A DNA stretch of 32,500 bases from Glandiceps talaboti (GCF_964340395.1 NC_135565.1:6921642-6954141), one strand, 5' to 3'; shown: positions 18,721 through 31,184, counted from the stretch's first letter. A program made the numbers and translations. The notes: a model not told the origin generated them from the letters alone.

Positions 18721-19274
18721 ATAACGTAGCATATAAATCTACCCAACCTGCGCGAGCAAGATCTGCATCAGTCAATGTAATATTTACATGGTCTATTACA
18801 ATTTGGTAAAGTGTACCATTGTATATGCTTGTGCGAGACGTAAAAAACATCATGCCGTCTAATTGTATGAAACGATTTAGTCACTATGGTTTTGAAGTCA
18901 GTGAGATAATGTTTGTGAAGTACCCGGTATCGTGATGTTATCGCTTGTATAGAAAAACCATCACTGAGGCAAAATCTCACTTTTATCATCATTCATTTTT
19001 TAAAGTCTTCAATCATGCCAATTAAAAATATCGATACTGCAGTCATTTATGTGACTTTTTTCCAAAAATGTTTATCGTGCATCTCGATTATATTTTTTTT
19101 CGTCTTCGTAACATCTTTTTTTTTTAATTGTGCCAAAAGTAGTAGCTACCACATATAGAACAGTGGAAAAATACAGAATGAGACTCAGAAATGTAAAATC
19201 ATTTACTTCAATGTCCAAAATGCGGACATCAGAAAATGATGCATGCACGTTGTGATGGACTCGTGATTAGCTCT
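18721..19274. other. Intergenic stretch without recognisable gene
   Basis: AT-rich DNA with no supported feature. Confidence 0.5.
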
Positions 19275-19415
19275 AGTCCAGATGCCAATTGGTATCTAAC
19301 TAAACCATAGACAATAGAGAGGGTCCTCTCTATTTTCTATGACTAAACCAAGTTTAGTGAGTGGAGGTGTAAATGGTAACGATACTGTTTAGGAACACGG
19401 TGATAGGAACTAGAC
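19275..19415 (+). repeat. Interspersed repeat copy carrying a hairpin insertion
   Basis: Paralogous to 11995-12375 at both ends (GATGCCAAT...CTAACTAAACC and GTGAGTGGAGGTGTAAATGG...AGGAAC), with an internal deletion relative to that copy and a 36-bp hairpin plus 7-bp duplication at the CTAAAC site. Confidence 0.7.
19299..19348. mobile_element. Micro-hairpin insertion, 36 bp, perfect 7-bp duplication (CATAGAC type)
   Basis: ACTAAAC (19299-19305 and 19342-19348) flanks arms CATAGACAATAGAGAGG and CCTCTCTATTTTCTATG, with 16 of 17 positions paired around GT. The paralogous repeat at 12025 has the single CTAACTAAACCACG site without a hairpin, as an unoccupied site should. Confidence 0.9.
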
Positions 19416-21229
19416 GAGATTAGCACTGACAACACACGCTCCGCGAACTCCAGCAAAGAGGCCTGGTGGGGTATATAGAGACTTGTCAGAGTTGTCGGAG
19501 CTACTGTTCATGTACATATAAGTTCCACGTATTCTCAATTTATTTCGTGCTGGATAGAAAACAGTCAGTATAGTCCTTGTGTTCTCCAGTGTATAGCCGA
19601 TGGATTGGATAGTGAGAGTCATGATATGTGTGATACATTGTAGTTTATACACCAGAACTGAATTTTAGACTGATCCCGTCGGCATCTTCAGAGAAAGCAT
19701 CAAGCGGGTACCACAATAAACTGAAAACGTAACGACTATAAGCATAACTATAAGTTTTAATTTACATGGAACTACGGTCATATTTGATAAGCTTATCCCC
19801 CACTTCCACATATGGTCTCATACCCCTTGGTCAGCGAAAAGCCAATCATGTTCATGTCCGGACATACGAGTTATAAATGGGGCGGTCATATGGGTTAAGT
19901 TAGGGTGGAATATAATATATGGAAAAAGTCTGATTGATACTGGCTGTGATGGGTAGTAGAGCATTTTTTAATTGTCAAAAACAGGGTTGGGGGCCGAATG
20001 ATATGATTCAAAACGTCATGATTTTCTGGTATATCTTTGTTGTCATGTTGTGTGTCCAGTTGAGGATGGCTGTCTTTGACTGGCAAGTTAAGCTACAACA
20101 GTAAGTGACTGATTTTGAAAGCAAAGAAAGTGGAAGAACATTGGTGTTAGTTAAAAAACTATTGTTATTAAAGATATACAAGTAAACACAGCAAAACAAT
20201 TGAGAGTCGGTACGGAAAGGAACAGATGACCACAGGAAGGTGTTCAGCTGTTCTTCATTGTTCTTTGCAATTTGACGACCGGGCGAGGCCTTGAGTAAGT
20301 CCAGAAGTTCGAGCAGTCAGTACGTCGCCATTGATAAGGCCGAATGTTTTTGGCAGTATATTAGGTTGTCATTGAGTAGCTAGCTGTTTATCAGTAAGCT
20401 TAAGTCTCGACAAACGTTTGTAGTCGTTTAGGTGTGAGCCATTCACTGGTAATGACTGACATTTTTCCCTACTTGGTCGCAACCTCACCTACAAATTAAT
20501 TGTATATGGTATTAATTGTATTAACTGTCATACTCTACTGCTTTTCTACCACTAAGACTGTCCCCTGGCGTAAGGACAAGCAATGTGCATTGTCAAAAGT
20601 GATTCTCACGTGACCCCTTCGCAGGTGGCAAGAAATGAACAGAAATCAATAAACCCATACCTTGATTGACATTACCCACTATACAAAGAAGAAGTTGAAA
20701 TAATTCAACTTGAAATGCCTTTTGCAGGCCGATAATGTAGGACAAAGAGGACGTAGTGCTGTTACTTTCTACTACGCAAAAACCACAGACAACTAACACA
20801 ACAACACTGTAATACTTATGCCGGTAGGATTTAAATAGATTGCTGTGTGAAAATTTCAGCTAATGACCAATTTGAACTTCAGTAAAATTGGTATCGCTGA
20901 AAGTTAAACGCGATACAAAAAATACAAATAATACCTCTACCTATTGGTTTTGTTAAAAACAGAATCTTTGCATGGAAGGTGGTATGTCGTCAACTTAAAG
21001 CTAAAAAAATGACAAAATAAAACGAAGTGAGGGCAGTTAACAATCACCACATTGTAAGTGTCAAAGAGATGACACCTTCCTATAACCCTCACCTTGCTTG
21101 CTACAAAGTTCACAACCTTGTAGATAATCTTTGAAGTTTCGCAGTTGTACTTCTAAGAGGGTGAGGGACTGGTATGTGAGTAATGGTCAACAATATCAAC
21201 ACAGATTCAAAACTGATAACTTTGAATAT
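19416..21229. other. Intergenic stretch without recognisable gene
   Basis: Several 60-80 residue ORFs on both strands, none with recognisable motifs. No strong repeat seen. Confidence 0.5.
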
Positions 21230-21253
21230 TCGAGGTAGCCTACCTCCATTTTT

Positions 21254-21304
21254 GAACAAACCATGGAGGTAGGAACACGTCTTTTCTACCTCCATGAACA
21301 AACC
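21254..21304. mobile_element. Hairpin insertion, 33 bp, 9-bp direct flanks
   Basis: GAACAAACC (21254-21262 and 21296-21304) flanks ATGGAGGTAG - 13 bases - CTACCTCCAT. A third arm, CTACCTCCAT, lies just upstream (21239-21248), within the palindrome GAGGTAGCCTACCTC, so alternative foldings exist. The 9-bp flank and different ends set it apart from the 7-bp families. Confidence 0.65.
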
Positions 21305-23064
21305 GATGTGTCTTTAATAGGCAACCGTCCTTGAATCATCAACTATACACTCACAGTCGCAGTTTTCAAACAGACTTTATTTGATTTTCGGATACCGGCT
21401 CAGCCAACAACCCTCGCTGTTTTCTTCGGATATTTTGTCATGCTCAGGCATTCGTACAAAAGATTCAACACTAATGTTGTGGTATATTGGTTTTGCGAGA
21501 ACTAATATCGGCGATCACATACTAGTAGTTGTCAGTGTTTTCGCTAAAGCAAAATACACGGAGATGGTTCAAAATCACTTGACTATCATTTCACTCTTAT
21601 TTAAATCTACAAATATCTCATTAATATTTTCTCCCAGCTTACTTCAAACTATATGACATTTTCCATGAAAAAAAGGTGCGTATCTGGAGCAAAGAGGTGT
21701 TTCAGATATCAGAGTGTTCACGTTTGCGTGACCAAGACATAGACTGGCAAGCGACGCCATGAATTGTGATCGAATCCCAGGGTCGGATCGGTAGTAGATC
21801 AGTGTTCATGATAATTCATTTGCGTGTTCAATTACTAAGTCATCGATGTAGGGTTATAAATTCAGTGACTACACCATCAACAAAGTTACTTCTTACTATA
21901 AATCATGTTGAAAAAGACCCTAGGAAAATGTCTAAGCAACAATGACGGGTGTTACTTTTTTGCAGTGTTTATCCAAATAGTAATCGTCGAATAACGTGAC
22001 CCTGGCTGAAAACTGCGACAGTGAATGTACCATAAATTCCCAAAACAGACTGACCAGAACAGACATATTGACACAAAAAAGTGTGCAAGTTTACATCTTG
22101 TGACAGGTTTGGTTGGGGTCACCTCCATCGGCTAATGGTCGAAATCGTCATTGTAAAATATTTTTAATTACCCTCAACTACAAATCAGCGTATCGTTGAC
22201 GATCATTTCAATCGTAAGTGTTTAGAACTGATTCAGAAGTAAAACGTAGAATTATTAATGACAATGGTATGCAAAGTTTTGTTGTTTAACAATCATCAGC
22301 GATTTGGCATGTTTGCACAAACCACAGATACTTGTTAGTGCATACACTTTTGATACTTCTATTCTATAAGGTAAAGGCTAAATTTAAAAAGACATGATCC
22401 CAGTATTAACTTTTTTGTTGCGGCTATATTTCCTAAGTGAGGTGTGCCAAAGAAAGTTTTCCCATGATACTTTGCGCCAGTGCGACTTTTTGACATCGTA
22501 CGTTCGATGTTCCCAATGAGTAAATGGAATTTTATCGAGAAGTCTATTCATATTTGTTTATGACAGCAAGATATTTTCAATTTTCTGTTTTTGGTCATTT
22601 TTGGGGTCAAAAACTGTCATTTGTTTTGTAAATAAAAGAATTCAAAGTAAAAATGAATGACAGCCGCAAAACTAATCGATTGAATGGGCTGACATTTGGT
22701 GTGCAGGTATGTTAGAGTATCTGGATGAAGAATTCTTCAAGAAAATTTGAAGATGACATTGATATGCAAATACGTCTAAAACGTGCTGTGTAGTATCATA
22801 TTATAGCCATGTTATTTTACAATACTCGTGAGAAAGTAGAATTTATTGGTGAAGTAAAGTTGCTCATACACCTAAGAAAATTTGACTACACTTGAATACA
22901 TAATGAGCAAATGAAATGATCACAACAATCACATATCTTTGTAATATTATGACTATACAAGATCTAATACAGGGACGAATGGAGTACTTATCAAATAATG
23001 CCCTCCGTAACTCAGAAATAAATGTAGATGCGCTGTACCATGCAGTTACGATCAGCGGTTTTGA
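21305..23064. other. Intergenic stretch without recognisable gene
   Basis: AT-rich DNA. Short ORFs have no recognisable content. Confidence 0.5.
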
Positions 23065-23067
23065 ACT

Positions 23068-23125
23068 ATGGAGGTAGGAAGGAAGGAGGTAGGAAGGATT
23101 ATAGTCCTACCACCATTTCTGAACA
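23068..23125. repeat. Imperfect hairpin related to the 21263 element
   Basis: ATGGAGGTAGG ... CCTACCACCAT (10 of 11 paired), followed by TTCTGAACAAAA, parallels the arms and GAACAAA flank at 21239-21304. No exact duplication around it. Confidence 0.5.
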
Positions 23126-23306
23126 AAATCGTTGTCCTTGAATTGGAATGGTATGCTTTTAATACAAAAGTTGCACAAACATATGTTCTTGCTTTCAAAA
23201 GTTTTAGAATTAACACCATGATTTCACCGTCGCCCATACTGAGGTTTTCCTGCATCTATTGCTATGGATTTTGTTGGTGGGACTTTGCTGTACTGTATGA
23301 ACACTT

Positions 23307-23503
23307 GTTCAGACTCAGGCCACTAAAACACAATTGCAAAAAAAACCCGTAAAGACACGAAGTATCGTTTTGCACAACGTTCGGCTTGAAGCAGGTTTGA
23401 AGGGTAACCATGCACGACAGAGAAGATGGGTTTAGAGCCCCATTCACACCTAAAACAAAAAGCGATTCTAGTCTGTTCCTATTATAGTGGTCTGAGGTTC
23501 AGA
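23307..23503. mobile_element. MITE-like element, 183 bp, 12-bp TIRs, perfect 7-bp duplication (CTCAGACC type)
   Basis: GTTCAGA (23307-23313 and 23497-23503) flanks an element starting CTCAGGCCACTA and ending TAGTGGTCTGAG; 11 of 12 TIR positions pair. The interior has no ORF that looks like a transposase. The same TIRs and duplication length occur in the short hairpins at 11227 and 24662, which look like extreme internal-deletion forms. The superfamily is not determined; few cut-and-paste groups use 7-bp duplications. Confidence 0.8.
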
Positions 23504-24654
23504 TCAAAGTGCCGCATTCATCCACAACATAAAAAATCATAGACCCTACACGACTGGCGTTTGTAAAAGTCAGTTTTAAACCATAATTACTACACCTCTT
23601 TATCTTCTCGGCAAGAACATGCAGTGCTGCAATCCAACGTGAGGACCTCTCACCAACTTTCAGATCACTTCACATTGGGAACGTTGGTGAGAGTTCTACT
23701 AATATAATTCAGACTGAGGCAAAAAATATAGCCTTTCTGAGTTGAAATCCGAGGTTTAAATCCTGATATCTGAAAATTCCCAATCAACCCAGATTACATT
23801 GAATAAAAAATAAGTCTAACAAACAATTTATGATTTTTCAGTCCCGAAACTTGCTATTATCCATACACTGTATACAAAGCTAAATACACGGTGATTGGTG
23901 TATCGCACTCCTTGACTGAGTGGGTCGGAAAAAAATAGGTAGACTCACTTGTCATAAATCGATTTATAAATCCACAAAGGCACTGTGACAACTAAAGCAG
24001 TCCCTTTACAGACCATTTTTCTTTAGAAATAAATAGGCTAAAACAATACTGAATGACAGGCAGTCCAAGGTATGCAAAACCATAAGCGAGCGCGTACTCA
24101 CGATGCTAGATTAACACACTATTTTACCTGCGCATTGAAGACGCACAGTAAAAAGACCAGTTTTCAACATTAATGCAGGAAATACAAAGCTAACAATTCA
24201 AAATTGTATAAAATGTAAGAAAACAAAAAACAGGCGACAGTCAGAGCATGCATGAACTTCGATTTACAATACCATTATTAAGTTCTTGCATTTTGGGGCT
24301 AATGAAGTCATAGAGACTAGAGTGGGCGAGTTTCATCACAGTTAGTATAATCAATGGCACCGTGATAATTCTGACTTTCACTTGAAACTGGACCAGAACA
24401 GTCTAGGTCGGACGAGTCGTCATCATCATCAATTCAAAGGCGACGTAACCAAATATACACCGTGAATTCATCTTAGATCGCACCGAGTTGAACAATCATG
24501 TTTGTCATTGTTGTCCTCTTTGACTAACATCGAATGTATTTATCATTGTAGAATGTAGACCTTTACGCTGTTTGACCGACTATTGAAGTATAACCCACAT
24601 AGGTGATATTTCATTGACCTACATGGAAATGCTTGTAAATACTTTTTGCAAGTA
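23504..24654. other. Intergenic stretch with one 11-bp inverted pair
   Basis: CTCTCACCAAC (23647-23657) and GTTGGTGAGAG (23683-23693) form a perfect 11-bp stem with a 25-base loop. Otherwise nothing supported. Confidence 0.5.
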
Positions 24655-24700
24655 GTAGTAGCTCAGACCACTCTAGTATTTTAGTGGTCTGAGGTAGTAG
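24655..24700. mobile_element. Micro-hairpin insertion, 32 bp, 7-bp duplication (CTCAGACC type)
   Basis: GTAGTAG on each side of CTCAGACCACT - 10 bases - AGTGGTCTGAG, with all 11 arm positions paired. The flank is a GTA triplet run, so the exact duplication length is ambiguous here, but seven fits the other copies. Confidence 0.78.
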
Positions 24701-24957
24701 TAAGAGTTTTTGCTAACGTTTACATGCTAGCGTAGTTGTACATGTACGTATACATGTCAGTTCGTATGTACATGTACATTAAATGTAGCTCTCATCATAT
24801 CATACACTGTACATGTGTGTAACCCTTTTCTTTTGCACCCTCCCCCTCCGCCTTCATGTGGTCAAACACAGACAACTAACTAACTAAATAGTGTTACTAT
24901 TAGTTTTCTGTGGGTCAAACAATTAGTGTACACGCCTTGAATCACATGCAGGCGAGA
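24701..24957. other. Intergenic spacer
   Basis: Contains clustered TACATGTA-type palindromic hexamers around 24735-24780. No gene. Confidence 0.4.
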
Positions 24958-25217
24958 TAGATTTGAATATTCATTTGTTTACTGCCCGGTTATGGGGGTG
25001 AACTCATGAATATATTCTGAACTAAATGCAAATGTATTCAAATCACTTCCGACTCGCAATCTGAACTATTTTTCAGATCGAGTATAATCCGATTAGACAG
25101 GCGCTAATGGGAAAGTACAGAAACGTCCACCTCATCAGCATAAAAGTACAGAATTGAACTCAATCTGAACTATAGTACGGAAAATGTCGTAATCTGTACT
25201 ATTTTTTCTACTAGTGT
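24958..25217 (-). mobile_element. 260-bp interspersed repeat, copy 2 (- orientation)
   Basis: Reverse complement of 6496-6755 with two substitutions (G/T in GCCTG(G/T)CTAAT and G/C in CACCCC(G/C)ATAACC). Flanking sequences are unrelated, so the unit is a dispersed element and not part of a larger inverted duplication. Confidence 0.9.
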
Positions 25218-25361
25218 AAGTTTCAATGACTTAGGTAGTCGTCAGAGAGATATACATTGTAGTCATGATGACGACTATGCAAGGTGCTTAACTGAGGCCT
25301 ACTAGTCGTTGACAAATATGGTATGGGGCGAAATTTAAAATACAGGGTCTTGATATATTTA

Positions 25362-25503
25362 AACAATAATGTACGCCCTCCCAGCCCATAATGGACGAAA
25401 GCAAACTTTGAACGACATAATGGGCGAGGCGACAGCCGAGCCCATTATGGAGTGCAAAGTTTGCTTGAGTCCATTATGGACTGGGAGGACGTACATTATT
25501 GTT
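25362..25503. repeat. Large imperfect palindrome, 64-bp arms
   Basis: Arms 25362-25425 and 25440-25503 pair at about 57 of 64 positions. They start AACAATAATGTACG, contain CCCATAATGG-type motifs and enclose a 14-base centre that itself partly pairs (GAGGC...GCCGA). Probably a foldback element; I find no clear target duplication. Confidence 0.8.
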
Positions 25504-25914
25504 ATTATTTTATAGTTTTGCCAATTCCAGTGAATTTCTAGACCGAGAAACGCAAAACAACGTATAATATACACAGCGCTGAACATCGTCTGCCATGTTC
25601 GGCCCGGAAGCTGAATACTAATCATAGCGACACACGTACGTACACGTACACACACACATACACTCCAATGAACTGCTGTGAACACAAATTTGTTTCATGA
25701 ATGCGTTGTATTTTTAAACAGTGGAAATGACAATCATAAGTAACATCATGCATTTCGAAAAAATACCTAGGCGTATGAAGAAACAGAACAAATAAGCTTG
25801 TATTGTTATGCTCGTTCCGGGGCCACGATGCCCAATAACGGAGTACATTATCAGTAATAATGTACAGCGATGACGTCACAAAATTCACTGGAATTGGTAA
25901 TGCTATAATATAAT
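25504..25914. mobile_element. Possible element bounded by 34-bp inverted repeats
   Basis: 25504-25537 and 25881-25914 are inverted repeats with about 30 of 34 positions matching (core CCAATTCCAGTGAATTT). It abuts the palindrome at 25362-25503. A second AATAATGTAC / GTACATTAT pair lies at 25842-25864. The interior has no recognisable protein. The boundary and superfamily are uncertain. Confidence 0.5.
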
Positions 25915-28900
25915 ATTCAATATTATATAAGTCGGGTAATGACGTGACAACTATAGAGGGTAGGGAATATTATACCATGCACAATCAAAGTTGATCAAAG
26001 AATTAAATATATACTCGTTCTTTCTACATCATCTACAGTTCCTTTCATGTATTAAGAGTTTCCCATTAACTGAAAAATTGTCTGCTAAATGAAATTAAAA
26101 GCACAGTTGAAACAATGGGAAGAGTCTGAGAGGAGTGTTATGGGTAATGAAGGTAATGTTAGGTTTGAGAGAGGACACTGGAGCCATTCAGAATCAACAA
26201 GAAAATTACAGTACTCTCCTGATCCTCTTTCAAACCCATTATTTCGTTGAACCGCCCCCCCCCCCCCCAACGAGGGGAAGCTATTACAGGGGTCGCCGTC
26301 CATCCATGCATTTGTCCGCTCGGCTGTCAATGCATCAGTGATGAGTTATTCATCTAACATGCAATATCCAGTTCATTCAAACTTGACATTAAGGTGACAT
26401 ATCATATGGATATATGCATTTTATTCTGGGTTGCTACATTCGATTGCAAATTTGATCAAATGATAGTCACTCAGGTAACCAATAAAACTCAATAAAACAA
26501 CACCTGAAATATGCTAATATATACCTCACCAGCTGGACCTGTTATTTAATCTACTCAGCCAAGCAACACAACAATAATTATATTTCTCAGTCTATGCATA
26601 TTTTGAATGTTCTGTACTTATTTTTTTCGAATGTCTAAATTCGCTAAACCAGGGTTTTCGTTCAATGACATCCGGTGTGTAAGTGGTCATTGCTCGCATG
26701 GAATATTAGTTTCTCGTCTAGACATGTACACAGTTTTAAATTATTCCAGTCTGGACACGTAGCCATTTCAGACACGAAATTGGTCAGCAAGACGAACACA
26801 CAACTGCTCCCACGATGTGGGAGACTCTGTACACATATATGTCGAATGACGTCACAAATCCAATTGTGCAAGAAATGCATGCTTCATTTCGTCTACATAA
26901 AAGAAGCTAAGTAAAGTCTATACATAATCTATAAATATCTTAACTCCTTGTGGTGTATTTGTAGGCGTGTCAAGCGACTTAAGATTATGAATACATGTTG
27001 TGAAATCGTTGCTCAGACAACATCAAAATAAACCAGTCGTTAATACTAAAGAGCAAATGTCAATTTGTAAGAAAAGAGTCTGGTAGGTAGAGATTTTCAC
27101 TTTTTCGGAATACAATGTGATATCCACTACTCTTTCTACCTGCATTAGCTGTAATGGCGGTGTTATTTTGCAGATATGGTACTATTGGCATAATTTTGTA
27201 TATTAACTGAACATCCTCACAATACCAATAATTGAATATTGAACGTCTTACTTAGAGGTACATTTTGTATATCTTATCTATGAGTAGCTGAAATCGCTAT
27301 TTTTGGTGCGGACCCAAAACTCCATTTGATTGTGTGTATTGTACCGTTATAGTATAGATAAAGCTACATCCCCCCCCCCCCTCCGGTGATTTCAATATTG
27401 TTCAATTACAAATTAGTGTTTCTTTTTACTGAACATTACTGCATACCAGTGCTCTATTCACAGGGTCCTTCACCAGGGACTATACAAAAGAATTTTAAAT
27501 CAACATAACTGGAGCAAAGAAATGGTTGAACAGATGCCAAGATAATGTCAACGTACGTTAGTACACAATGCAGGAATGGAAGGCAAAGCCTAGGACGGGA
27601 CGGGCAGCCATTAGTGTATACATACTTAATGAAATTGTTCTACACGTTGGCTATAATACCTCCGTCAGTAGGTTTGATTTACTGCACCAATCACACATAT
27701 TTCCTTCTAATCCACACACAATTAATAATATGTTTTCATCTGATATTACAAGGTGACAAACCTCTTCTTACGGAGCGAATGGGGCGATTGAAATAAAATG
27801 TTTATGATACGCTTCACAGCAATTTCACAACAAATCAAATTTGGAACTTCTTAAAGTCTCTGTAATGTTTCTGATATCAAAACCTGTCACCACGTGTTTT
27901 GATAATTATATAACATTAGTGTTTACCATCTCGCTTTCAAGGAAATCAAGTTATCATAGCATTCCACCTCCACATTTTATTCCAATATGGCTTAATTGCG
28001 ATTTATTCTTGATATTGCGTGAGCATGGGTTTCAAACGAGTGGCCATTTTTTTTTTTTACAAATGTTGATGTTACAGCAGTATCTGATGATGAGATTGCA
28101 TGACTTGCATCAGATCAGGCAGACATACAGACTTCGACTGTAACACCATTTTTCGGTTAAATACAAACGTCTATATATTTCCATACAGGCGTTTTTTCTC
28201 TCGCTTCTTTCTCGACTTGACTTACTCAACCGTGACCCCAACATTTATTATTTATTCTACTACTCTTGTGCCCTGCCTAGCTCTAGTACGACGCTTTTTT
28301 TTCAAACGATCCATTTTGTGAGAACCGTTTCATTCGGAATGTAAAGGACCGGTTGTTGTCAACCGTTGACGGTACGGACCAGTGCCACTTTACAATACAC
28401 ATTACGTTGGTCAACATTCCACTCATTGTACATAAACCCAAGACAAAAACACTCAGAATGAATAAATATTTGACACACCCACAGAGTTGAAATCTTTGAA
28501 ATTGCCAAAACAAGACGCGTTGAGGGAATTTTGGAATGATGCCAAGTAAAAGTTGATAAACATGCTGTAGTCCGTTTTCATGATTTACAGTTTTTCAGAC
28601 GATTTCAGCATGTAATGTCCCATAGTAGAAACCCTGATGTAGTATGGATGCCTCCCATAAGGATATAATGCATATGTAATTGGTATGATATGAATATGAA
28701 TATATAATTATGATTACCCAAAACATTAATTATGCAAATTAGTCTTCGAAATGAAAAGCTAGACCTGTAAGATTTACATTGCACATGCGCCTCATTATTG
28801 TCAATGTATAAATTAAATTACATAGATTGTATTCACTATTAATTATTTCAATAACTTACTGCAACTAAAATCTACGTCAACAAGGTTTTTATATAGGATT

Positions 28901-29134
28901 CCTGTGATGTTGTTATTTTACATGTATATATCAACTTACATGGGTTTTGAAGTTTGTATTATTAAAATATAGTCAAATTGCTGAAAATATTGAATTATGC
29001 AAATTATTAATCTCATAATCATAGTATGTTTACCAAAATTTAAATTAGTTCTTGCCATTCCCATAATGAAGATTTGTAGCAAATTACAATTACAATTAAT
29101 TGATGCAGTAGTTTTTAGATGTTCTGTCAACAGT
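25915..29134. other. Intergenic stretch without recognisable gene
   Basis: About 3.2 kb with short ORFs only. Notable are a palindromic AT stretch at about 25903-25931, C14 at 26255-26268, C12 at 27370-27381 and small hairpins near 26810 and 28350. No coding feature can be supported. Confidence 0.5.
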
Positions 29135-29252
29135 GAGACAGACAGACAGACAGACAGACAGACATACATACATACATACATACATACATACATACATACA
29201 TACATACATACATACATACATACATACATACAGAAAGACAGGCAGGCAGGCA

Positions 29253-29283
<31 letters not shown>

Positions 29284-29343
29284 GGCAGGCATACAGGCAG
29301 GCAGACAGGCTGACAGGCAGGCAGACAGACAGAGACAGACACA
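29135..29343 (+). repeat. GACA/CATA/GGCA tetranucleotide array
   Basis: About 210 bp of GACA, then CATA, then mixed GACA/GGCA units. Open frames on both strands are repeat translations. Confidence 0.95.
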
Positions 29344-30002
29344 TGTACAGATAAAAGTATAAAATAACATCTTATTGAAGATAAAGAAATACAATGGAGT
29401 GTGAATGATATGCCAGTCATTCTCATGCTGTTTCCCATGCTATTTCCAAAGTCTTTTGTAACATTAAATCATTCACTGTTTTCATGATATTCCCATGGTT
29501 TATCTATAACTGGTAAATTCCATGAATTATGGAAACTTGTTCATACGTTATCATAGGTCATGTTAGCATTAATCATTACTGGGACAAGCCATTAAAGAAG
29601 CAAGTCCACTTGTTATCAAAGAGTACCAATATTTACACATGTGATGATGGGCTCTTACATAACACAAGTAAACAGTGTAGTTCACAGTAAGATCATTTCT
29701 AAGGAGTGGGTCAATTGAGGCAAACCTTATCTCCGTCTTATATCAGTTGTTATCAATTTATTAGGCTATTATAAGTAACACTACAAACAGCTTTAGAGAT
29801 GCAAACAACTTTTATGACACCCGTTTTCGTCAGGCAAGCCCGCGGGTTTGTTGCACTTGGACCGTTAATGGCTTGTGAATGTCATGTATATCCACTGTTT
29901 TCATGAAGAATGACGTATCCCTAAACTTGCTCAACATATGGAGTGTAATTAATAAATATCACTATTGTGACATTGGGATGTCCAAACAAGACATAATACA
30001 CA
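29344..30002. other. Intergenic stretch without recognisable gene
   Basis: Nothing supported. Confidence 0.5.
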
Positions 30003-30010
30003 CGTACACA

Positions 30011-30048
<38 letters not shown>

Positions 30049-30111
30049 AACACACACACACACACACACATTAACAGAGACTGAGACAGACATACAGACA
30101 GGCAGACGGGC

Positions 30112-30146
<35 letters not shown>

Positions 30147-30147
30147 T
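30003..30147 (+). repeat. (CA)n followed by (GACA)n
   Basis: CA repeats with AAAC interruptions, then GACA/GGCA units, about 145 bp. Confidence 0.95.
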
Positions 30148-31180
30148 AAATGTAGAACTGTGTCAATCCCCTCGATTCAACCATAGCATTAGTTTATCTG
30201 CTAGACCTCGGATGTTCTCCGGTACAATACGACACACGACCGAACATCGCTATCGAATATGTCAATTTTTTTACGCGGGTTTTATTTTGTTAATGTGTTT
30301 GGTTGCCGACAGAATTCAACAATTAAACTAGGTCAGAATTCGGGAATAACCTTGGACATCCACTTGCCAACCTATCGCTTTCTCAGACACTGGTGATTTG
30401 CGGAGATGTAATTTTATATTCACTTTTCGTTTTATTACCCTATGCCAATAACTTCGTTGCTATGGATAATGTGTAATTTTGTATCGATAACGTTCTTGCT
30501 ATGCAGTATGTTTAATTTTGTTTCAATTTCTTATAGGTTTTGGAATTGCCCACGTAATTTACATTAATAACATTAAATCAGAGATGATGAAACGCCCGAG
30601 GACATTCGCCTACCATTTACCTAGTTATCATGACTTTCTTTCAGACACAGTTTGTTTGGGCGATTACGCATTCACTGGTCTGTGCAAGTGTCTGACATAC
30701 CCGTTACTCAGGCACCCCCTTCCTGAGAATGCATTCGTCTCCCCATCTGAACAATGTTGTATTCATCGATAACAAATTCTCCATATCATGACCTGAGTTG
30801 AACTCATATACGAATGAGGTCATGACCTGATGAGTTTAACTCTTTTATACGCATAAGGTCACGCCTGTAGTTAACTTGGCCACTTAACAACCGAATGCAT
30901 TTTGCTAAGGCAAAACTATAGTGTCCCCATGGCAACTAAACGTTTATCAATGTTGCAGTAAACCAGTTGTGGAGTTTCCACTCTCAATACATTAGTTACT
31001 GGCTATATAGAGTTGACAACAACCTGTATATGGAAGAGAAAAACAAAGTATACGTAAATACTGAGAATATTTTGTACCCTGCAACATGAGGAGAATCTGA
31101 TTTAAATGAACGTACAGAAATCAATCTCGTCACATGCCTTAATAGAAGTACCACAAGGGCCTCACTACATCACGACTGTG
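30148..31180. other. Intergenic stretch with nuclear-receptor-like half-sites
   Basis: No supported gene; the 84-residue ORF at 30518-30772 has no recognisable motif. The segment 30784-30865 is a diverged tandem duplication with four AGGTCA half-sites. Confidence 0.5.
30817..30828. promoter_or_regulatory. Palindromic AGGTCATGACCT (nuclear-receptor IR0-type motif)
   Basis: Exact match to the inverted, zero-spaced half-site palindrome known from thyroid/retinoid receptor binding studies. Further half-sites occur at 30789-30794 (TGACCT) and 30856-30861 (AGGTCA). No gene or promoter is evident next to it, so function is unproven. Confidence 0.3.
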
Positions 31181-31184
31181 GTCA

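Noticed and set aside
30518-30772. 84-residue ORF as a host exon
   Set aside because: It has a possible upstream TTATAG acceptor but no family resemblance and no partner exons that I can find.
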